A DNA stretch of 64,000 nt from positions 24,104,446-24,168,445 of the forward strand of contig CM022665.1 of the NCBI GenBank assembly GCA_012295275.1, written 5' to 3'. The position numbers and the translations under genes were made by a program. Below are positions 13,753 to 25,835 of the stretch, piece by piece. How positions within the stretch are numbered: position 1 is the stretch's first letter; each line of letters begins with the position of its first letter. The notes under the pieces are model-generated. The model was not told the origin of the DNA. It ran no database searches and saw only the letters and a list, made by a program, of their open reading frames with translations. The DNA is from Chrysomallon squamiferum. Its lineage: Eukaryota; Mollusca; Gastropoda; Neomphalida; Peltospiridae.

Positions 13753-15269
13753 GTAAGTACGTTGATACGTTGCATTCTTTACATGGCCTAATCGTATTTA
13801 ACTTAAGTTTCAGATTTACAGAAATTTAATTTTTGGACGACGAGAAACGTCTATCTCAGTGGATATTTACAGGATTGATTTCCTGGAAAAATCGTTAAAC
13901 ACTGACTAGGGACAGTTCATCCCGGATATACACAAATGTCGATCATTAGCGCATTACGCTTTGGTTTGACTTTAAAAAACTGTTACAACAGTTCATATAC
14001 CGAAGAACATTAAAGATTTTCTTCTTTTTTTTAAATATTTTTTCTTCTGTCTGATCAATTGGATATTAGTTTACAAACTAACAGTACTATAGATAAATAC
14101 TATAAAATAATAATAATAATAATACACAAAGAAAAAAAAATCAGATCCACAAATAAATGGGTGAAAGAGATAAGCGATAAAGTTTTATATCCATACAAAC
14201 AAGGTTATGAAATTTGAGATTTCTTTGGTAGGAATGTCTAGAATATTATGTTTTTAATATAGAATACTTAGAGCAGAATCTCGTTATGTCCAAAAAGTAA
14301 CAATGTTAAGATCGATGACCCACTTGGCTGAATGCTCCGGCGTTATATACAAAGCATTTATAATCGAAGATGGAAAAACCTAACTGACAAACAACCTGAT
14401 TTTAAAGATCATTTAAAAAATAAATAAATAAATAAATAAATAAATAGATAATTTTAACTATTTCCGAAGTTGAAAAATATCTACATCATGGTTCTCCTCT
14501 TAACATTCGATACATATTTGACCGGAACCAGGATACGTTCTCAGTTACTACCAGGCTCGTGTTAAACAAAGCTGCATCATCGCTAAAGACAATGCGATCT
14601 GACTCGCTGATTGCCCTTTATCGATTAACATTCCTCTGTGAGACAGATTCGTACGGACAAAATGGTCTACCTTCGTCTTACTCATTCCCGTGACGTCTGT
14701 GAACCATGAGTTTCCAAGTTGGCTATGCCAGTTAATTCTGTCCAGTTTGATAGAAAATATCTTTCGAGATTACAAGGACGTAGAGTCTGCAGAAGTAACA
14801 GAAAATGGATACACCCTATTCTATAACTGTGAAAAAGGAATGTTAAAACACAAATTCTTAGAAGATTTTTTTTTTTTTTTTTTTTTTTTTGGTATCGTAA
14901 AACTTAGAGTAACGAAGGAATGGTAGTCGTATCAAATTACTGACACCGTAGTACGTATCTATGCTGTTTCAAAACAAAATGCGAACTCAGTAAATGAATG
15001 TATGTGAAAATAAATAAATAAAAGCAAACTAAACAAATATGATTCTTTGATTCATATAATTAGTTTATCTGTCTGTCTGTTGTTGTAACCTAAAATATGC
15101 TCGTATAAACGAAAGTTGTTTGTTAAGATATATGAGAAAAGGAAGCAGTTTAGTAGGTAAAAATGTAGGTTATAAAAAGGTAGAGATGGTTGTCTTCGTA
15201 CGTAGACAATGGCGTTTGTATGTATATTTTTTACCTTTGGTAAAACAGAAATACTTTTGCTGTGGATCA
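13753..15269. other. Spacer; would be intron if the first exon is real
   Basis: AT-rich sequence with ATA units near 14108, TAAA units at 14418-14450 and T25 at 14866-14890. A 78-codon frame at 14690-14926 reads like ordinary protein before running into poly-Phe at the T tract, but has no recognised domain and no supporting splice sites. Confidence 0.4.
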
Positions 15270-15277
15270 AATAAATT

Positions 15278-15460
15278 AATAATAATAACAACAACAACAA
15301 CAATAATAATAATAATAATAACAATTATTATTGTTATTACTGTTATTATTATCTATAGCAGGAAATATTAAAAGTCTGCTTCTGCTTCTTCTGCTACTAC
15401 TGTTACTACGAGAACAACGGCAACTACTGTTACTGCTACTACTGCTACTGACATATGGTC
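15278..15460. repeat. AAC/ATT/TGC/ACT triplet region
   Basis: Imperfect triplet arrays: AAC, AAT, ATT, then CTT/CTG and ACT variants to about 15450. Poly-Leu or poly-Ile frames here are artefacts. Confidence 0.85.
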
Positions 15461-16082
15461 AATTATCGCTATTTCTTTGTCTATAATTTCCGTTACTGCT
15501 GTTTTTTTCTGCTCTTACTACTACAGCAGAATTTAAAGTTATTCTCCACGCAACAAAATAGTCGTTTTGAAACCGTTATATCTGACTTCAATTTTCTTTT
15601 AACGAGGGTCAAAGTTTAATGACGTTATATTTTATGCTCGAGTTATCGTCAGCTCACTTTAACATGAAAATGTATTTTCTTCTAACACGGCTTCGTTAAC
15701 CGCATTGATTTCTCTGCGTAAAAGTAGATTAATCATGAAAAATATCAGAGTTGGCAGTTATTGTTGTCAATAATCGATTAAACACAACTCGAGATGTGTT
15801 ATACACACAACAGTTTGATCTTCAAACGAACCCTGACTTTTGTAACGTGTTGTCGTGTAAAAGAATAGTGTGTGTAAAGATAGTGTTGTCTAAAAGAAGA
15901 TGGTGACGGAAAAGATGAATAAAAATATTGTTAACGAAAGATGATGGTACTTGAAAAAAAAAAAAAAAAAATGAATAAATATAATGTACAGAGGTTTGGC
16001 ATTCGTTTCAGGAGACATATTTCAATACTGTTATATGATTATTATTTTCTTCTGTATTTTTTATTTTTTATTTTTAAAAACT
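15461..16082. other. Spacer
   Basis: Unique AT-rich sequence with an A run at 15954-15970. No features recognised. Confidence 0.5.
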
Positions 16083-16148
16083 ATATTCAACTATTATCCA
16101 ATCGATATTCGATTATTTTTCAGTCGATATTCAACTATTTTTCAAGCA
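16083..16148. repeat. 22-bp minisatellite, 3 copies
   Basis: ATATTC-type units begin at 16083, 16105 and 16127, exactly 22 bp apart, each of the form ATATTCAACTATTTTTCAAG with substitutions. Two unit junctions contain TCGATATTC. Confidence 0.85.
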
Positions 16149-17149
16149 AACCTTCACGACCAAATGAATCCATGGCTCTTAGTAAGTGGGACTGATTTTA
16201 GTAATTATAAGGAACGATTTCTCATTAAAGTGCGAACATACTTCCTACCAACATTAACATAAGATGTTACACTATGCTAATTTAGATTGCTGCCATCAGA
16301 AAACTGTTATTTCTCTAGAAAGTTCTGCCATGTGTCTTTTCTCCTGTTTACATCACATGCTGCCAAGTTCGCTGGAAGTGTCAGCGAAGTTGTCACGCGA
16401 TGTCTCTGTCAGTAAGAGGACGGCATGCGTTGATTTTTCTCCATCCAATTACTTTGTAATAACAGCATACTTTGAGAGGAAGTCTGTAAATTAGGCTCAG
16501 TCGATCCTTATTTGTAAAGTCTTCATCTATATTCCAGCGTTCTCTGTGCTAGGGCTTTTGTATTTAAATGCATGACTACGGTTTGCGTGTGGGTGTTGCA
16601 CGCTGTGCTTACAAATAGCTGGGATAATGGACTGACAGATCAGGGTCGGATAGAGTTTCGTTAAGTTACTGAGAACACAGGTCTAATTCAGTTCACCTTT
16701 CCAGCTTGTAATCTACCAAAGGTTGAAGCACAGCTGTCGTGGGAATGCAATACAAGAGGCTGCGTCGTTTGACCGAGACGGTGTCGTATTGGTACATCAC
16801 TAAGTTAATGAAAGAAGAGTATTCGTATTGATTTACATATCAGCAGCGTACAGAGAGATCAAACCACTGTATTTAATAGTCTTAAATATCTTGTTATAAA
16901 TAATTCAGTAAAATGATGATCAGATGGTACCCTTTTAACAATAAAAACACAAATTATTATTATTTATTTTGAAAAGAAAAGATAACCTATGCTGAATTGT
17001 CAGTAAAATGTACAGAATTTGGCAAGGTGCTGAAGATGAACATATGATTAAATAAGGTAACGAATCTGCTGAAATGAATTATATTAAAAAAAATAATCAA
17101 GATTTAATCCTGCACGTAATATTTTTCTGTAATTAACATTTTTCTGTCT
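16149..17149. other. Spacer, moderately complex
   Basis: Unique sequence with no long homopolymers between 16260 and 16900. The frame at 16264-16494 (76 codons) has no recognised domain. Nothing assignable. Confidence 0.4.
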
Positions 17150-17235
17150 TTCTTTTTATTATTTTTATTATTATTTACTTGTTTTATTTATTTATTTATT
17201 TTTTTATTATTATTTTTGTTATTATTATTTTTTCT
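17150..17235. repeat. TTA/TTTA-rich low complexity
   Basis: Mixed TTA and TTTA units with T runs. Confidence 0.8.
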
Positions 17236-17999
17236 TTTCTTTAAGCAAGTGAAAATACCCAGAACACAGCCATATGAAATTTAAATTCTGATAACATTTT
17301 ACAGCAAAGATTTATTGCGTAATTGTGGTAGCAATTTAGTTTAATGCATAACGTTTAAAATAAAGTAAATGTTTTATGTCATAGAAATACACAGCACTTT
17401 GCCTTAAAAACATGACATCTGGAACTCTTTAAGCAGTTACTGAATAAGTAATTTTAATGGCAGCTAAGCAACACTTGAGTCAGGGTAAAATATTTTCAGG
17501 TTAAAGAGAGCTTCCTGTATGTTTGATCAACTTCCACGTAGGGCACACAGATTAGTGTATAAAGGCGTAGGGTACGTGCTGAGTTGTAGTGTTAAATGTT
17601 AATATGTAAGAGTAGCCTGTGAATAGATTTTTTATTTTTCTTACACTTTATAATTACGAGAAAAATAACAAAATGTGACACTTGACACGAATTAATATCA
17701 AGTATCATTAAATAAACATTGATTCATGGATTCTTTTTTACGAGTAAGAATGACATAAGCTGTGATCGATATAGAATTTTTTATTCAAGACAGATGCAGT
17801 TCATTTCGTTAGCAACACTGGCTTTTGTTTTGATATTCTTTCACCCCTAGGCGAGGTGTGCAAATTTTAATCTTTCTTTGAGAAACAAAACAAAACAAAA
17901 AAACAAAACAAAAAAAAAAAAAAAAAAAAGAAAGAAAGAAATAAAGAAGGACATAGGCCCAACGAAGAAGCGACTGTTTTTCGAAAGACTCTAATACCC
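17236..17999. other. AT-rich spacer
   Basis: No features recognised other than an A-rich, AAAC-rich tract at 17885-17945. Confidence 0.5.
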
Positions 18000-18250
18000 A
18001 TGTGTGATCCGTCATTTTGTCACGCACGTTCCTTGCCGAAACCGAGGCGTGTCTTTAAGCCTTTTGTCATTTTCGAGGAATTGTCACCTTATCGCTTGTG
18101 TCGCACTATCAAGCACTTGCCAGCGACATTTTGTAACCCAAATAAACCTACAGCTTCCCACGTGTCTACTGTTTTGATCTCAAGAACGTGTAAACTCGTT
18201 TTATTATTACGTAAAGTCCACGTGCAAGTTTTGTGCATTATCTGCGCCCT
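18000..18250. other. Complex block beside A54 run
   Basis: A 250-bp stretch of higher GC without simple repeats. It contains CACGTG-type words (CCCACGTGTC, GTCCACGTGC) and several TTTTGTCA words. Open frames on both strands cross it, with no recognised domain. It could be a noncoding element or the body of a retroposed sequence whose tail is the A54 run. Confidence 0.3.
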
Positions 18251-18274
18251 TTCTTCTTCCTTTTTTTTTTTGTT

Positions 18275-18275
<1 letters not shown>

Positions 18276-18329
<54 letters not shown>
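18276..18329. repeat. A54 homopolymer
   Basis: The longest homopolymer in the window. It is preceded by T11 (18261-18271) and a 4-base gap. A poly-A this long is either a recent retroposition tail or an assembly-sensitive slippage tract. Confidence 0.95.
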
Positions 18330-18331
<2 letters not shown>

Positions 18332-19260
18332 TTTACTGACTCATGCAAAAACTGACACTTCTGCCAGACACAGTTTACTCTTTTTTATGTCTGTAGAACG
18401 ATACAGTTCAGTCATACAATAGAGCCATTGAAAAGTTTGAAGATGAAGTCACATAATCCGTGCTATAAAAATTGATACATGGGATATTCGTCAATAAAAG
18501 GTTTAACAGGAGGATGCCCGGTAATTAAAAATATTCTTGTTTAGGGTTAAATAAGGAATAACATCACAACATAACTGAGTTATTTATTGTTTGAGTAGAG
18601 TGTGTTTCTCACTAAACTATATCCGATAGAATCATGGGACATTTATTAACCCATAATTTAAAGCCAAGTTGTCCCAGTATCTGCTAACAGTGTTTAGTAA
18701 TCATTATAATTCATAACTGAAAGGTGAATCCTAAAAAAATTATGACACTTTTAACTTCTTCGAGTATAATGTAACATACAAATACAGTTATTTTAGTATT
18801 AATATTATTATTTTTATTTTTGTTGTTGTTGTTGTTGTTGTTATTTGATTGAAATATCAGGCAATAACATAAAGTTCATGTCGGTTATTTTTGTTGGTGT
18901 TGTTTTCGAAAAATAAATCACTTAATAATAATTTTATGTTTTTACAGTGTGTTTAATTATTAATATTATGGCTACGTTTATTTCTGAAATCATTATTTCT
19001 CTTGCTGATTGTGTCATGAATTGGTTTCCATACTCAAACAATAAAACATCCACCCGGCCATAACGTTTTATAGGTGTACTGTCCATGATGCAAACATTAA
19101 TATTTCCACTAGATTTACCTTTAAGAAGAAAGATTAATAACTATAATGAATGGCAACATCATTCTGTGAAATTACAGATATTATTGTAATCAAAGCATAT
19201 CATTTTTACAGATCAATCCCACAATCTGTGGATTAAGATATCACCAATTAATTGAAAACA
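18330..19260. other. AT-rich spacer
   Basis: Unique AT-rich sequence with a GTT triplet run at about 18820-18842. Nothing else recognised. Confidence 0.5.
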
Positions 19261-19470
19261 GTTCTAATGAAACAATAAAGAAGAATCTCTCTCTATCTCT
19301 TTCTTCCTGTCTGTCTATATGTATGAATGTATGTGCGTTCGTTTGTATGTATGTGTGTACCTATATATGTACGTATGTGTGTACCTATATATGTACGTAT
19401 GTGTGTGTTGTCTACGTGTGTGTGTGTGTGTGTTTATGTATATGTATCTTTGCATGTCTGTCTTTATATA
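19261..19470. repeat. Degenerate TC/GTAT/GT repeat
   Basis: Starts CTCT-rich and continues as GTAT/GTGT units. A 22-bp word (GTGTGTACCTATATATGTAC type) appears twice, near 19354 and 19376. Confidence 0.85.
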
Positions 19471-19619
19471 TATCACGTCTGACTCTTTCCTTCCTTCTTT
19501 TTTCTTTTTTAATGATTACTTTCCTTTAACAACTTCAGTTATTCATCATTCAGTACTTATCCAGCAAGATTCGTTTATATAAAGATATTAATCCGCGGTA
19601 TATCATTCATCTCTATAAA

Positions 19620-20130
19620 ATGTCCAAGATAATTTCTTATTGTTGTCTCAGGAATCCTGTTTACAGTGTTTGACAAATCCTTTTTGTTTTCCCCCGAGAG
19701 ATAATCGTCTTTGTAAACGGTGCAGATTTCAAACCATGTATTGTGTTTTCGAGACTTCTGCCAAACCCCGGCCTCGCTGTCCGTCTTTTAGACCAGATCT
19801 TTGTCATGTCGTGTGTTGAAGTCCTTGTTGGTGTCATTCCAGTCTCTTAATATATCATATTTCAAAAGCGACTTTCTATTACGCAGATTTAATCCCTGTG
19901 GATTTAATTTTAAAACCCTGTAGCCTGTCTGAAGTCTGTTTCTTAAATCTGTCGTAATAAGCCACTGACGTGTAGTTTAATCGTCGTTTTTGTCGCCTTG
20001 AATTCCACATCGTTATAGCTGACAGATCCTGGGCCGTCTTAATTTAGATAGAATTTCAATCCCTGATTTTTTCTAATTTCTTTTTAAACCGTGTTTTCTC
20101 ACAATATTAAATTCATTTCACAAATGTCAT
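19620..20130. other. Complex low-repeat block
   Basis: About 500 bp without simple repeats and with better base balance than the flanks. It has several GTAATAAGC/TTTAAT words and no coding frame. Possible conserved noncoding element; composition is the only evidence. Confidence 0.3.
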
Positions 20131-20373
20131 TAAATTCCCATTAGCTCTGTGGACTTCTTCCGAAATCGTGGATTTATCTTCCAGATTGTTTTCTTTAGCA
20201 GAAAAAAAAGGTCACGAGGAACTGTTGTTGGTATCCAGGCATATTGATACGTGTATATTAATTCATTAGCAGGGGCGGAGTCACACTGAGAGAAAAACAT
20301 GGCACCATATTTATAATTCAGATAACGTTCAAGATTAAATTAATTTCTTTATAAACTTGTTTGTTTAATATTT

Positions 20374-20413
20374 TTGTTTTACTTTTATTTTTATTTTTAT
20401 TTTTACTTTATTT

Positions 20414-20457
<44 letters not shown>

Positions 20458-20620
20458 TTAAAATTTAAGAAAATATATTATTTTAACTATATTATAAACC
20501 GGTTGGCAAAAAAAGAAAAGAAGAGGAGAGCGCTAGCTAGATCATATGGCTGTGATCCTCTTACGAATAATAAATTAAATTTTAAGGGAATTTATTTATT
20601 TATTTATTTATTTATTTTAA
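20374..20620. repeat. TTTTA/TTTA arrays
   Basis: A TTTTTA-then-TTTA array (20385-20460) and a second TTTA array (20588-20617), separated by about 125 bp of unique sequence. Confidence 0.9.
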
Positions 20621-21170
20621 ATCTGGAATTTAAAAACTGAAAAAAAGTCTTTGCTGTTATTTTTATTATCAATAGCGTCTAGAATTATTTAAATAAACAA
20701 ATGCCTTATTGTTCATTTAATCTCAGGATAAATTACCGTCAAAGAATTGTCGATTTTACAAATGTCACTCATGAAGTTGTATTAAGCTAGAAAAACATTA
20801 TATCTAGCTAATATTACTAAGACCAGCATGTTTATATTTTAAAAATCTTTGTGTATATTTGGTCTGAAAGACATCATGCAACAACAGACCGAAAAAGCAT
20901 TACGAAAATAGATTGTCAAGATAAGGTCGCCATTTTAATAAACAATGATACCTACAGGTTTTTTTTTCCGATGCGCGCCAGTTGTTTAATTTACTCACTG
21001 AAGTTCTCTTGACAATCGTAATTGCAATTAAGACAAATGTCAGTAGTGGATGACGTTTTCTGTTCAGGAAATTTAAACAAAGACGATTGTTTCAAATTTC
21101 TCTAAACGTTTTTTAATTTTTTAATTTTTTTAATTTTTTTATTTAAATATTTAAAACCCGTAGACAAAGC
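20621..21170. other. AT-rich spacer
   Basis: Unique AT-rich sequence. It holds a short run of TTTTTTAA units at 21109-21142 and no recognised gene. Confidence 0.5.
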
Positions 21171-21430
21171 GACGTTGACAATTGACATTACCTGACGCGT
21201 AATCTATCACGCAATTCTTTTTCCGCTGCCTGTACTCCAGTGGATTAATTGCACCCGCGTACACGAGATTTCTAATAACACTGTGTCAGACGCAATCTCG
21301 TGAAGTCTAGACATCAAGTATAAGGTTGAGTTCGGATTCAGACTCTGAGTCGTGTGTCAGGTATTGTCGCCCAGCGTTAATAATTAATTTATGAATTCCC
21401 AACGAAGTAAAAGCTTAATAAAATTTACCT
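21170..21430. other. Complex low-repeat block
   Basis: Base-balanced block with several CpGs and homeodomain-like words (GATTAATTGC, GTTAATAATTAATT) toward its 3' side. No frame. Possible regulatory element. Confidence 0.3.
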
Positions 21431-22065
21431 GATACTGTTACGATAGTGAAGATACAATTGTATTGTTTTTTTACATAATTAATTTAGTTTCTTTGTGAAA
21501 AGTCATTCACTGGTTATAAACCGTTGTTTTGGCATCTGTTAAGAACACAGTAATTGTGATAAATGATTGAAAGGGTATTCGTTTTACATATATTAACATT
21601 AATGTTAAATTGGCGTCAAACGTATAATTATGAGATAAAAATAATATCGGAGAGAGGAAATCCGCTATTGCACTCAGTAGGATACTCTTACAAGTTAATT
21701 GCAAGATGTTTTTTGCACCTTTTCTCTGAACTTTGAAAATCACTCGTCCAAACCGGAATGGAACGGGAAATAATTTAAGAAAAGAATTGATTTATAACTA
21801 AGCTGAAATATCCCATAAAGGTTGCATGTTGAATTACTCATTTAATGTTTGGGTTAAGGTTAAAAACAGTTACTCAAACATAATCATATTAGTCATATTT
21901 GCAATCTGGTAAATAAAACGGATATATATACTAATCGAAAGAGAAGGTATGTTAGGAAAACCTGATGGTAATAAATGTGATGCCAGTGAACATACAGAAA
22001 CTTGATGTCACTACCCATTATAAAACACAATTCATTTCAAAGGTTTATTTTAATGATTACTTCAT
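21431..22065. other. AT-rich spacer
   Basis: Unique sequence. The 78-codon minus-strand frame at 21507-21743 has no recognised features. Confidence 0.5.
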
Positions 22066-22103
22066 ATTTTTTTTTTTTTTTTTATTATTATTATTATTTA
22101 TTA

Positions 22104-22161
<58 letters not shown>
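22066..22161. repeat. T run and TTA array
   Basis: T homopolymer leading into a TTA array of about 25 units with two TTTA interruptions. Confidence 0.96.
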
Positions 22162-22164
<3 letters not shown>

Positions 22165-22875
22165 TTCTTAAAATTACAGGTTAGCCAGACCTGAAAATCC
22201 TTGTTAATCACAATGATCTCTCAGTATGAAACGAAGGTAACATCAACACAGCCATTTTCTGCTATCGAGTTAATTAATAATGCAGCTGTATTGAATAAAA
22301 ATGCTTAACTGTTCTTTGCTAACTGAGCTGTATCCAAAAGCTGTCCAATTAACGTCAAACAATTTATTCTTATAAGATAACATAATCCAGCAACAAAATT
22401 TTATTATTGCTAAAAAGAATAAAGAAAGATTTGATAAAACAAACACGCCAACCAAGAAAAAAAAAAAAACACTCACATTTCAGAGATGCTACAGAAAAAC
22501 ATTAATGTTTTCTATTAGCTACTTTCCTGTAAATCTAAAATAAAATCCATGCTCTGCTAATGAAATTATAGTGTCTAACTGAGAAGACGCATATAAACCA
22601 TTCTTCCTCTAATCAATGTAAGCTTCGCTAATTGACCAATGCCTTTGATGTAAGGCGAAAATGTCAACTTGACATAGATAATTTCGAAAATCGACATGTT
22701 TCGAGTGTTTGTAATCTCATAAACCCGCCGTATAAAGCAGCAAATACCGTCATTTTGTCGAAGCAAGTCCAAGTGGACGCTTGGGGAAAGTGATAATGTT
22801 GTTAGCAATACAGTAAACCATAGATGTTTGAAGAACATGGTTGAACTTTTGAAGATTAATGACTGTTTGCTTTTA
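22162..22875. other. AT-rich spacer
   Basis: Unique sequence. Frames at 22270-22476 and 22575-22838 (minus) show no recognised domain. Confidence 0.5.
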
Positions 22876-23025
22876 TTTATTTATTTATTTATTTATTTAC
22901 AACAACTACTACTACTGCTGCTGCTGTTGCTGTTGCTGCTGCTGCTGCTGCTGCTGCTACTACTACTACTACTATTACTACTGCTACTACTGCTGCTGCT
23001 ACTACTGCTACTGCTACTGCTATTT
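22876..23025. repeat. TTTA and ACT/GCT compound array
   Basis: A TTTA array, then CAA/ACT, then TGC/TGT and ACT/ATT/TGC triplets. The 71-codon poly-Leu frame is an artefact. Confidence 0.95.
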
Positions 23026-23280
23026 CTTGAGAAAGGGCTATAATTCAGTGTTAAAAGCGTAGAGTGAGAAGTGATAAGTTGCAGTCATGGTATCAACATT
23101 CTTATGTTCGGTCAAGGGGAATTTCTGATATTATCAGTGGGTATGGAAACCTCAATTTATTGAAAACCTTTATATAAAATAACACAATTAATTCTAAATC
23201 AGCAGTATTTTCTTCACCAAAAAAGCCACAGTTTGTATGATCAGTTCAGCACAGGAATGTCAGCACTACAATTCAAGCAC
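23026..23280. other. Spacer
   Basis: Unique sequence with nothing recognised. Confidence 0.5.
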
Positions 23281-23409
23281 ATTATAGTTCATATTAGTTT
23301 ATATTATAGTTCACATTTTAGTTCAGTTTAGTTCACATTATGGTTCAGTTTAGTTCAAATTACAGTTCAGCTTAGTTGATATTATAGTTCAGTTTAGGTC
23401 ACATTATAA
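23281..23409. repeat. 22-bp minisatellite (ATTATAGTTCAGTTTAGTTC)
   Basis: ATTA(T/C)(A/G)GTTC unit starts occur at 23281, 23303, 23337, 23359, 23381 and 23403, that is 22 bp apart with one 34-bp step. Inner half-units TAGTTCA(C/G) suggest an ancestral 11-bp unit. Confidence 0.9.
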
Positions 23410-23563
23410 AATGATGTAATTTTCAAGTAACTGCCACCTTATTATTTTCATAACAAGACGAAACAAACAATTATAAGAACTTCAAAAACTTTAGTTAAAT
23501 GTAATTAACACAGCTTTGAAGTGGTGGCTTGAAACATTCTCTGATTTATTTTGTTCTTTATTT

Positions 23564-23566
<3 letters not shown>

Positions 23567-23607
<41 letters not shown>
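23567..23607. repeat. AT dinucleotide array
   Basis: Pure AT array of about 20 units. Confidence 0.97.
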
Positions 23608-23612
<5 letters not shown>

Positions 23613-25200
23613 AAGGCTATCAGGATTACCTAACTTCAATACCCTTTAAAAGTTCCATGTTATTTTTTTATTAATAAAATAATAAATATTATTGTATTAA
23701 TAAAAAAAATCAAAGGTACGAAACTGTCCTATTTCTCATTTAATGGTTAGCAGTATCATTGTCCACTGAGCAGTATTTCTTCTTTGTTTTTCAGTTGATA
23801 ACTGGATAATTGTTATATATCTTGTTCGTAAATCAAACATCACTAGTGTCAAAGTATGGTTCACGGCCACACAACTGAAATCCTTTGAGATTCTCTCCAC
23901 AAACGTTTCATGAAGCGATAAACTGACAATTAGTTAGGACTTCCACGAGAATGCGATTAATCATTTAAAGTTTATGACACTAATTGGGATCAAGCGACGA
24001 GATAGCAGTATGTATTTTATCAGTCTGCAATTTTAAATAGAAACTGAGAACAGAATATTTCTTGCGACAAATAAAAATGAAAAACAAAAAAAATGAAGGA
24101 AGAAGAAAAAAAAATGTATGTAATAATTTATTTATTTTTAGCTCCTTTGCCAAGTATAATGTGTATTTGATTAAATGGATAAAAGGCAGGAAGACAGGTA
24201 TGTACTCTTAGTTTATGTTCAACCACATACAGGCAAGAAAAATTTGTTTCTAAAAGATATGTTGATATAATTATTTTATTTTCATTCCAGTATTTAAATA
24301 TTATCTAGGTGCTTTGTAAATTACTATATTTTACATTAGTTTGTTTAAAAAACAAATACTTTCGCTGCTATATATATATATATATATATATTTAATATTT
24401 ATATAATAAATTTGAACCATCTCTCTCTTTCTCTAAAAATAAATATTTGCTCTCTTTCTATATATCTCTCTCTCTCTCTCGCTCTCTCTCTGAACACAAA
24501 ATACATTGTTAACAAGATATAACTGCGATGATGTTGAAATTAAACGAGTGTGAAGTTTTCGGGCAACACTTACAGGATATTATTAATTGATCTGTAATGA
24601 ATATAATCTTTGAATATTTCTGCACGGTGCACTGGGAATGCAAGTAAAATATCTTCATTTAAACTTTACTCAGGACGAATAAAATTGATGTATTCGTTCG
24701 TGAGTCAAGACACAGTTTTCACCACATAGTCAATTTATCAGGTCGATCTGTATCAGTGTGGTTTACTAGATTACTGAAATGTTTCGGCGTCAATACGACT
24801 GGTTGTTTTTTCTCTCACTGCTTTTCTTCGTCTTCTTTTTTTCTTCTTCTTCTACTTTTTGCCCATGAGATGTCATTTTTAAAGTTATTTTATATAGTGG
24901 TTCATCGATAAAAAAATTTTTGCTTTCAGATTTCTTTGCTTTTGTGTGCGTTTGTGTGTTTGTGCGTGTGTTCGCGCATGCATGTATGATGTGTATAGTG
25001 TCAGTATTAAACATAACCCGAAGAACAAGTTAACTGCCATAAACCATATGTAACAAAATGAAAAATGAACTGTTACGAAACAAGAAAATACTTCTATTAG
25101 ATCACGTACATATCTTATATAAATAAATACCATTACCAAATATGTCATTTCCGACAGAACGAAAAAAAAAAAAAAAAAAGGCCAGCTGGAACATAAAATT
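23608..25200. other. AT-rich spacer
   Basis: Unique AT-rich DNA with TA (24371-24391) and interrupted TC (24420-24492) tracts, TTC units near 24825-24855 and an A run at 25163-25179. Frames at 24790-25014 and 24885-25148 (minus) are unassigned. Confidence 0.5.
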
Positions 25201-25640
25201 TTTAGCAGATTCTCGTTAAAAACAAACAGATTCTACGTACGAAGCGATTATCACGGATAAACCCTTACATCATGCTTTAACATTAACAAATAATCACGCC
25301 TGCATGAAGATTTCTTACGCGATATGTCCAAAGCAAAGCATTTGCCTTGCACTATCTTTCTCGGCTGTCAAAAAAGGCACTCGATGCGTTAAAAGGTATT
25401 CGCTTCTGCTTGGCAGACGTCAAGATTACGACATACACCGCAAGCAGACGACATGGCTAGGGTAATATTGACCCGAGTCGTAACGATGTCTGCATTCGCT
25501 GTGTAAGTGTTTACAGAATGGATGGGCAACGGTAACAAGTGATGCCTAACAAATCTCACATCATCTGGTTCATTTTCTCTTGCAGTATCGTTGTTAGGAA
25601 TGACAGAGCGTAACATTGATGTAGGTTCATTGAAAACAAA
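25200..25640. other. Complex low-repeat block
   Basis: About 440 bp of balanced composition with CpGs and no simple repeat. The 75-codon minus-strand frame (25389-25616) has no recognised domain. Possible noncoding element. Confidence 0.3.
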
Positions 25641-25728
25641 ATATTTTTTAAAGCCACGATTGCTTTCGATAAATGTGCTGTATCTTGGGTCGTTTATTCT
25701 CTGTTATGTAAAATGAATTGTGGCGCGC

Positions 25729-25731
<3 letters not shown>

Positions 25732-25815
<84 letters not shown>

Positions 25816-25835
25816 ATTGATTGATTGATTGATTG
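25732..25835. repeat. GA array with GATT tail
   Basis: Pure GA array (25732-25812) passing into six GATT units (25811-25835). Confidence 0.98.

Noticed and set aside
22828-23062. Poly-Leu and Cys/Tyr-rich frames
   Set aside because: Translations of ACT/GCT triplets; no conserved flanks.
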